Assembly: GCA_903866285.1 (NCBI GenBank)
Contig: CAIPMZ010000059.1
Coordinates: forward strand, 1 to 7,197
Direction of reading: 5' to 3'
Origin: an uncultured bacterium
GTDB lineage: Bacteria > Patescibacteriota > Minisyncoccia > Moranbacterales > GWC2-37-73
Length of the DNA: 7,197 nt
Shown: piece after piece, positions 1 to 4,710 of the stretch
Layout: the number at the start of each line of letters is the position of its first letter
Numbering within the stretch: position 1 is the stretch's first letter
Notes under the pieces: generated by a model
The model's input: the letters and a program-made list of their open reading frames with translations, nothing else
The model's database searches: none
What the model was told of the DNA's origin: nothing
Program-made: the position numbers and the translations under genes

Positions 1-1
1 G

Positions 2-106
2 AAGCAAAGCGCTAGATTAGCAGTAGCCAGAAAGATGAAAAAGAAAGAAGAAATTGAACAGCTTATGGCTCAAATTGATCGAAAATTAACCAATAATTTC
101 AACTAA
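2..106 (+). CDS. C-terminal end of an unidentified plus-strand gene (partial)
   Basis: The frame opening at base 2 is the only plus frame without an early stop. It runs 34 codons to a TAA at 104-106. The visible tail is strongly basic, with a KMKKKEEIEQ stretch followed by an amphipathic segment that could form a short helix or coiled coil, and it ends in NNF-N. This is too little to name a family. It is the only apparently intact plus-strand gene end in the window and converges on the minus-strand gene that ends at 145. Coding is inferred only from the open frame and its charged, helix-like composition, so a non-coding reading remains possible. Confidence 0.5.
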   Translation, partial: KQSARLAVARKMKKKEEIEQLMAQIDRKLTNNFN

Positions 107-144
107 CCCAAGTGTTAATTATGTTCATGGACTTGCACACTACC

Positions 145-510
145 CTATTTTTTAAGCGAAACTTTTTTATTTCGCCAATGACGATGCTCGATATAAATAA
201 TCCGCCACCAAGCCAGTCCCACGAAAAAACCGCTCACCGCACCGAGGGCAATGAAAATCCAGAAAAGATAAGGCGAAAGCGGACTATAAACTAAACCAAA
301 TATATGGTTATATTCCACTGGCAAACCAGCGTCAACTAACGCGCTAACGAAGTTCAATGAAATTATTTCGAAAACAATAAAAGCCAACATTTTTCCAAGA
401 AAAATCGTCAGCATCACGTAAATTATTTTTTTCAGATTTAGCTTAGCTACCTTTTCATTTTTCTTCGCTAATTTAACCGTACTTTTTTTCTTTGTTTTTT
501 TCTTAAGCAT
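145..510 (-). CDS. small lysine-rich membrane protein of unknown function
   Basis: This 121-residue protein is not one I recognise. The first 28 residues are extremely lysine-rich (MLKKKTKKK start) and probably cytoplasmic. They are followed by a hydrophobic stretch at about 29-58 and a second transmembrane segment at about 81-103, which ends in an aromatic WWRIIYIEHRHWR patch and a basic tail. A two-helix protein with both ends inside fits the positive-inside rule. The ATG lies only 13 bases after the stop of the gene at 524-949, so the two are probably co-transcribed. There is no Shine-Dalgarno; the bases before the ATG are almost all A and T. The reading frame is clean, with convincing hydrophobic and charged partitioning, so I regard it as a real gene without an assignable function. 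Confidence 0.75.
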   Translation of the reverse strand: MLKKKTKKKSTVKLAKKNEKVAKLNLKKIIYVMLTIFLGKMLAFIVFEIISLNFVSALVDAGLPVEYNHIFGLVYSPLSPYLFWIFIALGAVSGFFVGLAWWRIIYIEHRHWRNKKVSLKK

Positions 511-523
511 AAGTTTTTTAATT

Positions 524-949
524 TTAATTACTTTTATATTTTACCTTATTTTTTAAAAAAATCCAAATAACCCCTGGAATCAAGCTCAGCTGAAGCACGG
601 GCGTTAGCCCAACCTTTAGCCAGGGCAATACGGGCATCAAAGAATTATAGGCCCACATTGAATTTATTAAAGCGTATTTTTCCACCGCTACCGCCAGCAG
701 AAAACCGAAAAAAATTATGCTCAATAACTCAAGCTTTTTATTTTTGTTTTTTGAAATCCGCCCTGAAACAACTTCGGCTACGCTTAAAATAACCGCTACC
801 ATCACGACGTCCCCCAGGCTTGCCCAAAGATGCACACTAATTAATTGCCCAAGACCCTGATAATGCGGAGCATACAAAAAAGACTGGGCAACTTCCCAAA
901 CGAAATTTAAACCAAAAGTCAAAGTAGTTGCAAGAAAGAATTTTTTCAT
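524..949 (-). CDS. four-helix integral membrane protein, uncharacterised family
   Basis: This 141-residue protein has four hydrophobic segments, at about 4-24, 42-62, 73-93 and 113-133. Polar residues are placed conspicuously inside or at the ends of the helices: N15, W18, E19 and Q22 (NFVWEVAQ), H40, D47, E90, W99 and Y101, P106 and P117-Q120. From memory this pattern (an N-F-x-W-E-x-x-Q start, an H...GD in helix 2, then W-x-Y...MP and a final TPxLQ helix) resembles an uncharacterised family of small bacterial membrane proteins. I cannot name it or a substrate. Buried Glu, Asp and His residues would suit proton or ion binding or an enzymatic role, but that is inference. The gene appears to lead a two-gene unit with the membrane protein 13 bases downstream. 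An extended -10 box lies about 30 bases upstream of its ATG. Confidence 0.85.
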   Translation of the reverse strand: MKKFFLATTLTFGLNFVWEVAQSFLYAPHYQGLGQLISVHLWASLGDVVMVAVILSVAEVVSGRISKNKNKKLELLSIIFFGFLLAVAVEKYALINSMWAYNSLMPVLPWLKVGLTPVLQLSLIPGVIWIFLKNKVKYKSN

Positions 950-980
950 GAATGATTCTTAAAAAATAGCTGACTTTTTA

Positions 981-989
981 ATTTTAGCA
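981..989 (-). promoter_or_regulatory. extended -10 promoter for the two-gene membrane operon
   Basis: On the minus strand the bases read TGCTAAAAT, an extended -10 (TGn plus TAAAAT). It would start transcription near 974, giving a leader of about 25 bases before the ATG at 949. No good -35 is visible 16-17 bases upstream, which an extended -10 can tolerate. The same GCTAAAATTAAAA string occurs at the glycosidase promoter (4207-4215). Confidence 0.45.
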
Positions 990-1064
990 TAGAAAGAGTT
1001 TTATAATAAATCTTCGCATTTTTTCGGTCTAATCCCAAATCAAACAAATCACTGTTAGTTTCAA

Positions 1065-1099
1065 GGAGGCTCGACCTCCCTAATGGAGGTCGAGCCTCC
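1065..1099. repeat. 15-bp perfect hairpin repeat, copy 1
   Basis: The left arm GGAGGCTCGACCTCC (1065-1079), loop CTAAT (1080-1084) and right arm (1085-1099) form a perfect 15-bp inverted repeat with a 5-base loop. There is no T-tract on either side, so it is not a standard intrinsic terminator. A second member with the same architecture lies at 2954-2988. The two copies differ in the stem by paired changes that preserve pairing. It sits between the purD terminator and the membrane-protein operon. Confidence 0.9.
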
Positions 1100-1156
1100 A
1101 ACGTCTTTCCACCACTAATTAAATTGATTCCGTAAAATGTAAAAATTGACAAAATT

Positions 1157-1194
1157 AAATCCCATACGCCTCCGTTTAGTGTATGGGATTTTTT
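1157..1194 (-). terminator. intrinsic terminator downstream of purD (bidirectional form)
   Basis: The arms AAATCCCATAC (1157-1167) and GTATGGGATTT (1181-1191) are perfectly complementary over 11 bp, with a 13-base loop. The purD stop is about 27 bases before the hairpin on the minus strand. After the hairpin the minus strand reads AATTTTG, a weak U-tract. The plus strand has six T (1189-1194), so it could also stop plus-strand transcription. Confidence 0.7.
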
Positions 1195-1218
1195 AAATTG
1201 AAAAAACTCTTTAGACAG

Positions 1219-2541
1219 TTACTTTCTTTCAAGGCCTTTGGTGCCGATATCTTTACGATAGTATGAACCGCCACCTTCAAAGCTAATCACTTCAGCAAGC
1301 TCATACGCACGAAAAATGCTATCGCCAAGACTTGTACCTATGGCCATTACAGAAAGAACCCGCCCACCTGCCGTTAAAATTTTCCCGCCTTCAAATCTTG
1401 TTCCAGCATGGAAAAGGAAAGAAGCTGGAAAAGATTCAACCCAGCCTGGGACTTTAACAGCTTTCCCAGTTTCATACTCATCCGGATAGCCTGTGGCTGC
1501 AATCACGATAGCCGTTACTGATGTCTTTTCCTTCATTTCCCAGGGCGCATCCGCAAGCGTACCACCCACACTGGCCCAAAGAGCCTCAACAAAGTCACTC
1601 TTAAGTAGCGGAAGTACCACCTGAGTCTCTGGATCACCCATGCGTGCATTATACTCAACCACACTTGGATCTCCATTTTCGTCGATCATCAGACCGATAT
1701 ACAGAAAACCAGTGTAAGGGCTGCCCTCATCTCTCATGCCCTTAAGCGTAGGTTGAATGATTCTTTCCTCAACCTTACGCATAACTTCAGGAGTAACAAC
1801 TGGTGCGGGTGCATAAGCTCCCATCCCGCCAGTATTTTTACCGGTATCGCCATTGCCGATGCGCTTATGATCCTGAGCCGCTGCAAAGAGCTTGTAGGTC
1901 TCTCCCTCTTCGGCTACCAATGCAAAGATGCTCGCCTCCTGACCCAGCAAAAATTCCTCAATAACAACTTTGTCTCCGGCAGCCCCAAAAATACGGTCCT
2001 TAAAAAGATCTTTGATTGCCTTAAATGCCTGTTCCCTGTTGAGAGTAATAAAAACCCCTTTTCCGGCGCACAAACCGCTTGCCTTAATAACTGCTGGAAA
2101 TTTAAAATTTGGTGCAGAAATATACTCCATTGCATCAACAGCACGGTAAAAAATCCCGAAAGAAGCCGTTGGAATACTATTACCGTCCATAAACATCTTA
2201 GCGTAACCCTTGTTGGTTTCGAGTTTGGCTGCCGCCTGCGTAGGTCCGACGATTTTTTTTCCCGCTTTGCGGAATAAATCCACAATCCCGAGTTCAAGTG
2301 GTTGTTCAGGACCAATAACGGTCAAGTCGACACTGCTTTCCAAGGCAAATTGAAGCAATGCGTTTATATCAGTTGCCGCAATGGCAACGTTGCTGACCTT
2401 GCCATCCATCATGGCAGTTCCGCCATTGCCTGGTGCGACAAAAACTTTTTTCACCCGCGGGCTCAGCTCCGCATAATATGCCATAGCATGTTCACGGGCA
2501 CCGTTTCCAATAATCAAAACATTCAAAGATTTAGGTGTCAT
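1219..2541 (-). CDS. purD: phosphoribosylamine--glycine ligase (GAR synthetase)
   Basis: This 440-residue cytoplasmic ATP-grasp enzyme joins phosphoribosylamine and glycine to make GAR, the second step of de novo purine synthesis. Family motifs occur in order: N-domain GNGAREHA (12-19; the usual form is GGGGREHA), GPEQPLELGIVD (77-88), GPTQAAAKLE (99-108), the ATP-grasp glycine loop IKASGLCAGKG (152-162), VVIEEFLLGQEAS (192-204), AQDHKRIGNGDTGKNTGGMGAY (222-243), the metal-binding EYNARMGDPETQ (296-307) and the C-terminal YYRKDIG (427-433). The length is normal for bacterial PurD. The frame extends four codons further to a GTG at 2553, but GGGGAG (2546-2551) is a good Shine-Dalgarno 4 bases before the ATG at 2541, so I start there. 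It has its own promoter and terminator and no other purine gene beside it. It looks more GC-rich than the right half of the window and has the best Shine-Dalgarno here, which could mean transfer from another lineage. Confidence 0.97.
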   Translation of the reverse strand: MTPKSLNVLIIGNGAREHAMAYYAELSPRVKKVFVAPGNGGTAMMDGKVSNVAIAATDINALLQFALESSVDLTVIGPEQPLELGIVDLFRKAGKKIVGPTQAAAKLETNKGYAKMFMDGNSIPTASFGIFYRAVDAMEYISAPNFKFPAVIKASGLCAGKGVFITLNREQAFKAIKDLFKDRIFGAAGDKVVIEEFLLGQEASIFALVAEEGETYKLFAAAQDHKRIGNGDTGKNTGGMGAYAPAPVVTPEVMRKVEERIIQPTLKGMRDEGSPYTGFLYIGLMIDENGDPSVVEYNARMGDPETQVVLPLLKSDFVEALWASVGGTLADAPWEMKEKTSVTAIVIAATGYPDEYETGKAVKVPGWVESFPASFLFHAGTRFEGGKILTAGGRVLSVMAIGTSLGDSIFRAYELAEVISFEGGGSYYRKDIGTKGLERK

Positions 2542-2545
2542 AACT

Positions 2546-2551
2546 CTCCCC
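2546..2551 (-). promoter_or_regulatory. Shine-Dalgarno of purD, decides the start codon
   Basis: GGGGAG on the minus strand lies 4 bases before the ATG at 2541-2539. It overlaps the codons after the alternative in-frame GTG (2553-2551), so that GTG would have no ribosome-binding site of its own. This supports the shorter PurD. It is the only clear Shine-Dalgarno I see in front of a gene in this window. Confidence 0.75.
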
Positions 2552-2642
2552 ACAAATTAGTTGTTGATAAAAAATATTAGAGAAAAATTTTTCTTTTTTC
2601 TGCTTGTTGTTAAAATGCAATCGCCAAAAAAGGCGGTTCTTT

Positions 2643-2670
2643 ATGATACCAAACGCTTCTATTTATGCAA
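2643..2670 (-). promoter_or_regulatory. sigma-70-like promoter of purD
   Basis: The minus strand carries TTGCAT (2670-2665) as -35, a 16-base spacer and TATCAT (2648-2643) as -10. Transcription would start near 2636, leaving an AT-rich leader of about 95 bases. The leader holds a short CGCC/GGCG hairpin with a 6-base loop (2622-2635) and a 14-bp dyad AGAAAAATTTTTCT (2581-2594). I see no purine-riboswitch core in it. Confidence 0.6.
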
Positions 2671-2678
2671 GCGCCTTT

Positions 2679-2706
2679 AAAAAATAGCTCACTAGCGGGC
2701 TATTTT
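2679..2706 (-). terminator. intrinsic terminator of the 52-codon gene
   Basis: Arms AAAATAGC (2681-2688) and GCTATTTT (2699-2706) pair over 8 bp with a 10-base loop. On the minus strand the hairpin is followed by six T (2684-2679). The TAG stop of the small gene (2702-2700) lies in the first arm. The hairpin ends just before the purD -35, so it insulates purD from upstream transcription. Confidence 0.75.
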
Positions 2707-2858
2707 CCTTTCATTTCATTTTTCACCGACTTGGGCTTTTTGACAGGATTCATCATCGCATTTTTGACTTTGCCTTCCATTCTCGGCGGACGCGTAAGTT
2801 GAAAATGCTGACGAGCCTCAACCTCTTTATCAATTTTTCTAAAAGTTTCTTTTTTCAT
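2700..2858 (-). CDS. 52-residue lysine-rich small protein, unknown function
   Basis: This is a short gene with ATG at 2858-2856 and TAG at 2702-2700. The protein starts MKKETFRKIDKEVEARQHF, continues with a QLTRPPRMEGKVKNAMM segment and ends in a basic tail rich in K, N and P (NPVKKPKSVKNEMKGK). It is soluble and highly basic, with no membrane segment and no cysteines. I recognise no family; a nucleic-acid- or ribosome-associated role would fit the charge but is only a guess. Three signs that it is real are a TATAAT box 32 bases before the ATG, an intrinsic terminator that begins inside its stop codon, and a codon pattern like that of its neighbours. It stands alone between the glycosidase terminator and the purD promoter. 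No strong Shine-Dalgarno is visible. Confidence 0.65.
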   Translation of the reverse strand: MKKETFRKIDKEVEARQHFQLTRPPRMEGKVKNAMMNPVKKPKSVKNEMKGK

Positions 2859-2890
2859 ATCTTTGAAAAAATTAAAATGTTATGCATTCA

Positions 2891-2896
2891 ATTATA
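2891..2896 (-). promoter_or_regulatory. possible -10 box of the 52-codon gene
   Basis: The minus strand reads TATAAT (2896-2891) inside TATTATATAAT, in a very AT-rich stretch. It would give a leader of about 25 bases. No convincing -35 is seen (ATTTTA or TTTAAG at plausible distances). In DNA this AT-rich the match could be chance. Confidence 0.35.
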
Positions 2897-2948
2897 TAAT
2901 ACAAAAAATAACTTAAAATATTTTAAACTGAATAATTCACTCCACCAT

Positions 2949-2988
2949 AAAAAGGGAGCTCAACTCCCCTCATGGGAGTTGAGCTCCC
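2949..2988 (-). terminator. 15-bp perfect hairpin repeat, copy 2, acting as terminator of the glycosidase gene
   Basis: Arms GGGAGCTCAACTCCC (2954-2968) and its exact complement (2974-2988) enclose the loop CTCAT. Read on the minus strand, the hairpin begins 9 bases after the TAA of the gene ending at 2998 and is followed by five T (2953-2949), so it has the form of an intrinsic terminator. It is also a sister of the 1065-1099 hairpin: same arm length, same loop length, same GCTC-A core and paired stem differences. Confidence 0.8.
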
Positions 2989-2997
2989 AAAACTCAT

Positions 2998-4200
2998 TTA
3001 CTTCCCCGCTAACACCTCAAAAAGTTTTGGATCCGTAAGGCCATCAAGTTTAAACAAACTAATTCCTTTGATTTTGAATTTTTTAGCTAGGGCAATTTTA
3101 TCGCTGACCGCTTGGGCGTCATCGACAGTTACCAGATATTGCCCATCAGTAGCCTGATAAGTAAAAGCTAGCTCTCCCCCGGTGGTTCGCGCTGGAACTG
3201 CACCGACCGAATTAGCTAACTCAATCGCGGTTGGATAACTAAGACTTCTAACTCGACTATATCGATAACCTTCGGCAATTTTTTCCACGCGAAATTCCCA
3301 ACCATACGTCGAAACGCCTAGGATTAATTTTTCTGGCGCGATAAAGCGCAGAGCATACTCAATATTTTTTTCAACCCAGGCATTTTCAGCGTTAGGCGCA
3401 CTGAGGGTCAAGCTCCTATCTTCGAAAACTTTAGCGCGCTGAATTTGAAAAACTTGATCATACGCCATCAGCGTTATGCTATCGCAAAAATTATTCAGGG
3501 CCGCAAAATCATTAGCCCAACTCATCGCTCGCACGCCAGTAAACCCAACCGGGGGCTCATCCTGGGTGCGCGCTTCAATGGTACAACTTAAAGTTTTCGC
3601 TGGCGCAGCTTTTAATTTTTCATGTAGCGTTTGCAAAAACAAAGAAAAATTGTCGCGATCTGCGATGTCTTTACCTTCATAGTCAAGGTCTACGCCCGTA
3701 AAATTATACTGGGTCAACATTTTTACAACCTTGTCAGCATGCTTTTCGCGGAGGCCAGCGTCGGCAAATATTTGATGCATCGCCACACTATCACCCCAAA
3801 GAATCGTCGGGATAATTTTAATTTTTTCCTTTTGAGCGTCAAGCAAAAGCTGTGGCCACGGAGCCAGGTCAAGCTTTAACGTATCCACAAGCTCCCCGCG
3901 CGCATCAACGCTAAAAGCAAAAAGGTTAAGCTGGGAAAATAAATTTAGCTTTCCTTGCAGGGAAGCAACCCCCGCACTCTTAGCCCAATACGGGATCCAG
4001 CCTGCCACCAAAAAAGCTGGCGCCGTTTTTTCAGCGACAATTTCAACTTTTTCTTTTTCAGCATTAACTACTTTATTTTCAACACTTTTATTTTCAACTT
4101 TTTGCCAAGGTTTTTCCCATTGCGCCAGCCAAAAAAACCCGCCCGCCATTAGCGCCAGACTTGCGCAGAAAAAAATAATTTTTAGCTTGTTTTTCCTCAT
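2998..4200 (-). CDS. membrane-anchored GH18-family (chitinase/YaaH-like) glycosidase
   Basis: This 400-residue protein has an uncleaved-looking signal anchor (KIIFFCASLALMAGGFFWLA, about 7-26), a Lys/Glu/Asn-rich linker (28-58) and a GH18-type TIM-barrel domain from about 62. VAGWIPYW (65-72) is a typical first strand. FTGVDLDYE (167-175) matches the DxxDxDxE active site and keeps D171, D173 and the acid/base E175, but the first Asp is Thr168. SITLMAYDQ (241-249) is the Met-x-Tyr-Asp motif, LILGVSTYGWEF (292-303) and a late GISLFKLDGLTDPKLF (379-394) complete the barrel. YaaH/SleL relatives cut N-acetylglucosamine-containing cell-wall glycans, so peptidoglycan remodelling outside the membrane is the likely role; the substrate is inferred. 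The absence of LysM repeats differs from spore-type YaaH. It is a single gene, with a leaderless-type promoter and its own terminator. Confidence 0.86.
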   Translation of the reverse strand: MRKNKLKIIFFCASLALMAGGFFWLAQWEKPWQKVENKSVENKVVNAEKEKVEIVAEKTAPAFLVAGWIPYWAKSAGVASLQGKLNLFSQLNLFAFSVDARGELVDTLKLDLAPWPQLLLDAQKEKIKIIPTILWGDSVAMHQIFADAGLREKHADKVVKMLTQYNFTGVDLDYEGKDIADRDNFSLFLQTLHEKLKAAPAKTLSCTIEARTQDEPPVGFTGVRAMSWANDFAALNNFCDSITLMAYDQVFQIQRAKVFEDRSLTLSAPNAENAWVEKNIEYALRFIAPEKLILGVSTYGWEFRVEKIAEGYRYSRVRSLSYPTAIELANSVGAVPARTTGGELAFTYQATDGQYLVTVDDAQAVSDKIALAKKFKIKGISLFKLDGLTDPKLFEVLAGK

Positions 4201-4206
4201 GTTTTA

Positions 4207-4234
4207 ATTTTAGCACCATTTTAAAGCTACTCAA
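4207..4234 (-). promoter_or_regulatory. promoter of the GH18 gene, leaderless spacing
   Basis: On the minus strand, TTGAGT (4234-4229), a 16-base spacer and TAAAAT (4212-4207), preceded by TGC, form an extended-type promoter. Only six bases (TAAAAC) separate the -10 from the ATG at 4200, which places the predicted start of transcription on the A of the ATG. No Shine-Dalgarno is present. The GIY-YIG gene has the same geometry. Confidence 0.6.
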
Positions 4235-4263
4235 AAAGAATGGCAGGGCTAATAATATGAACT

Positions 4264-4289
4264 CCAGTCAAGGACCGTTCTCAACTAAA
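4264..4289. repeat. decayed copy of a 21-bp palindrome
   Basis: CC followed by AGTCAAGGACCGTTCTCAACT (split as AGTCAAGGAC, C, GTTCTCAACT; 4266-4286) and then AAAA. It matches the perfect palindrome at 4359-4379 in 17 of 21 positions, including the CC before it and the AA after it. Three of the four differences are transitions that damage the stem, so this looks like the older or decaying copy. Confidence 0.7.
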
Positions 4290-4309
4290 ACCCAGTTAAT
4301 TCGGTATTG

Positions 4310-4332
4310 CACCAAAAAAACACTACTTGGTG
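4310..4332. repeat. short inverted repeat CACCAA/TTGGTG
   Basis: CACCAA (4310-4315) and TTGGTG (4327-4332) can pair over 6 bp around an 11-base A-rich loop. It lies between the two 21-bp palindromes. It echoes the CACACC/GGTGTG hairpin at 4681-4709, but is too weak to assign a role. Confidence 0.35.
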
Positions 4333-4358
4333 TGCTTGGCGTGCCATGCGCGAAATCC

Positions 4359-4379
4359 AGTCGAGGACGGTCCTCGACT
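4359..4379. repeat. perfect 21-bp palindrome overlapping the GIY-YIG stop codon
   Basis: AGTCGAGGAC (4359-4368), a central G and GTCCTCGACT (4370-4379) are perfectly complementary. As a hairpin it gives an 8-bp stem with loop ACGGT. The last bases of the palindrome supply part of the TAG stop (4380-4378) of the GIY-YIG gene, so the repeat forms the end of the coding sequence. There is no T-tract after it on the minus strand. Confidence 0.85.
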
Positions 4380-4659
4380 AACTTGGGTCATTTTCGAGGA
4401 ATTCCGTTAGCATAGTATTTAAAGTAGTTTTCCCCTTGGTGGATTTGAAGTATTTTTCTCGACGCAGTGCGTCATATTTGTTGCGATAGGCTTCGTAAAA
4501 AATTAATTCAAATGGTCTTCGACATTTAGTTGCAGGACTTTCCCCCTTATTATGTTGCTCGAATCTTCTTTTTAGATCCTCAGTGAAGCCAATATAAAAT
4601 TTCCCATCATTTTTACTGAGTAAGACATACACATAATAAAAAATATGTGTTTTTTCCAT
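4378..4659 (-). CDS. stand-alone GIY-YIG endonuclease domain protein (UPF0213/YhbQ-like)
   Basis: This 93-residue protein consists almost only of a GIY-YIG nuclease domain. The GIY element appears as YYVYVL (8-13) and the YIG element as FYIGFT (21-26). They are followed by LKRRFEQHNKG (29-39) with the catalytic Arg, ELIFYEAYRNKYDALRREKYFK (51-72) with the conserved RE-x-x-x-K helix, and a short tail. The length fits single-domain family members of roughly 80-100 residues, which are nucleases of mostly unknown biological role. The open frame continues 75 codons upstream through the repeat array, but that part translates repeat DNA; the ATG at 4659 has a TATAAT six bases upstream and is the natural start. 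The TAG stop is contributed by a palindrome. The gene contains the only GAATTC site in the window (4399-4404). Confidence 0.92.
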   Translation of the reverse strand: MEKTHIFYYVYVLLSKNDGKFYIGFTEDLKRRFEQHNKGESPATKCRRPFELIFYEAYRNKYDALRREKYFKSTKGKTTLNTMLTEFLENDPS

Positions 4660-4665
4660 AATTAA

Positions 4666-4694
4666 ATTATACACACAAAGCAAAAACACACCAA
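4666..4694 (-). promoter_or_regulatory. promoter of the GIY-YIG gene, leaderless spacing
   Basis: The minus strand has a consensus TATAAT (4671-4666) with a 17-base spacer to TTGGTG (4694-4689). Six bases (TTAATT) separate the -10 from the ATG at 4659, so transcription should begin at the ATG itself. There is no Shine-Dalgarno. The -35 lies within the hairpin at 4681-4709. Confidence 0.6.
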
Positions 4695-4709
4695 CAAGGT
4701 GTGTTTTTG
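4681..4709. terminator. bidirectional intrinsic terminator hairpin
   Basis: CAAAAACACACC (4681-4692), loop AACAA and GGTGTGTTTTTG (4698-4709) form a perfect 12-bp inverted repeat. On each strand the GC-rich CACACC/GGTGTG stem is followed by five T, the layout of a two-way intrinsic terminator. On the minus strand it separates the repeat array and defence cluster from the GIY-YIG gene. It also overlaps that gene's -35 box. Confidence 0.7.
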
Positions 4710-4710
4710 A

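Noticed and set aside
946..1152. 68-codon minus-strand frame between the membrane operon and the purD terminator
   Set aside because: It translates the 15-bp hairpin repeat (producing LEARPPLGRSSLLE), overlaps the likely promoter and the start of the next gene, and has no protein-like character or start signal.
1753..2315. Long open frames on the plus strand and in another minus frame inside purD
   Set aside because: They are shadows of the purD coding sequence. PurD has family motifs along its whole length, and these frames have none.
2302..2580. Plus-strand frame of 92 codons across the purD start
   Set aside because: It is antisense to the purD N-terminus and Shine-Dalgarno, and shows no domain or initiation signal.
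2556..2642. Riboswitch in the purD leader
   Set aside because: The leader is AT-rich with only a short 4-bp hairpin and a simple AT dyad. I cannot find a conserved purine or other riboswitch core.
2614..2679. 21-codon plus-strand frame starting MQSPKKAVLYDTKRFY
   Set aside because: It runs antisense through the purD promoter and leader and has no ribosome-binding site or promoter, so it is most likely chance.
3476..4152. Plus-strand frames within the GH18 gene
   Set aside because: They are shadows of the glycosidase coding sequence, lacking recognisable motifs and start signals.
4266..4379. Loop inversion between the two 21-bp palindromes (ACCGT versus ACGGT)
   Set aside because: The loops are reverse complements, but with a one-base centre a single C-to-G change explains it equally well, so I do not count it as evidence for flipping.
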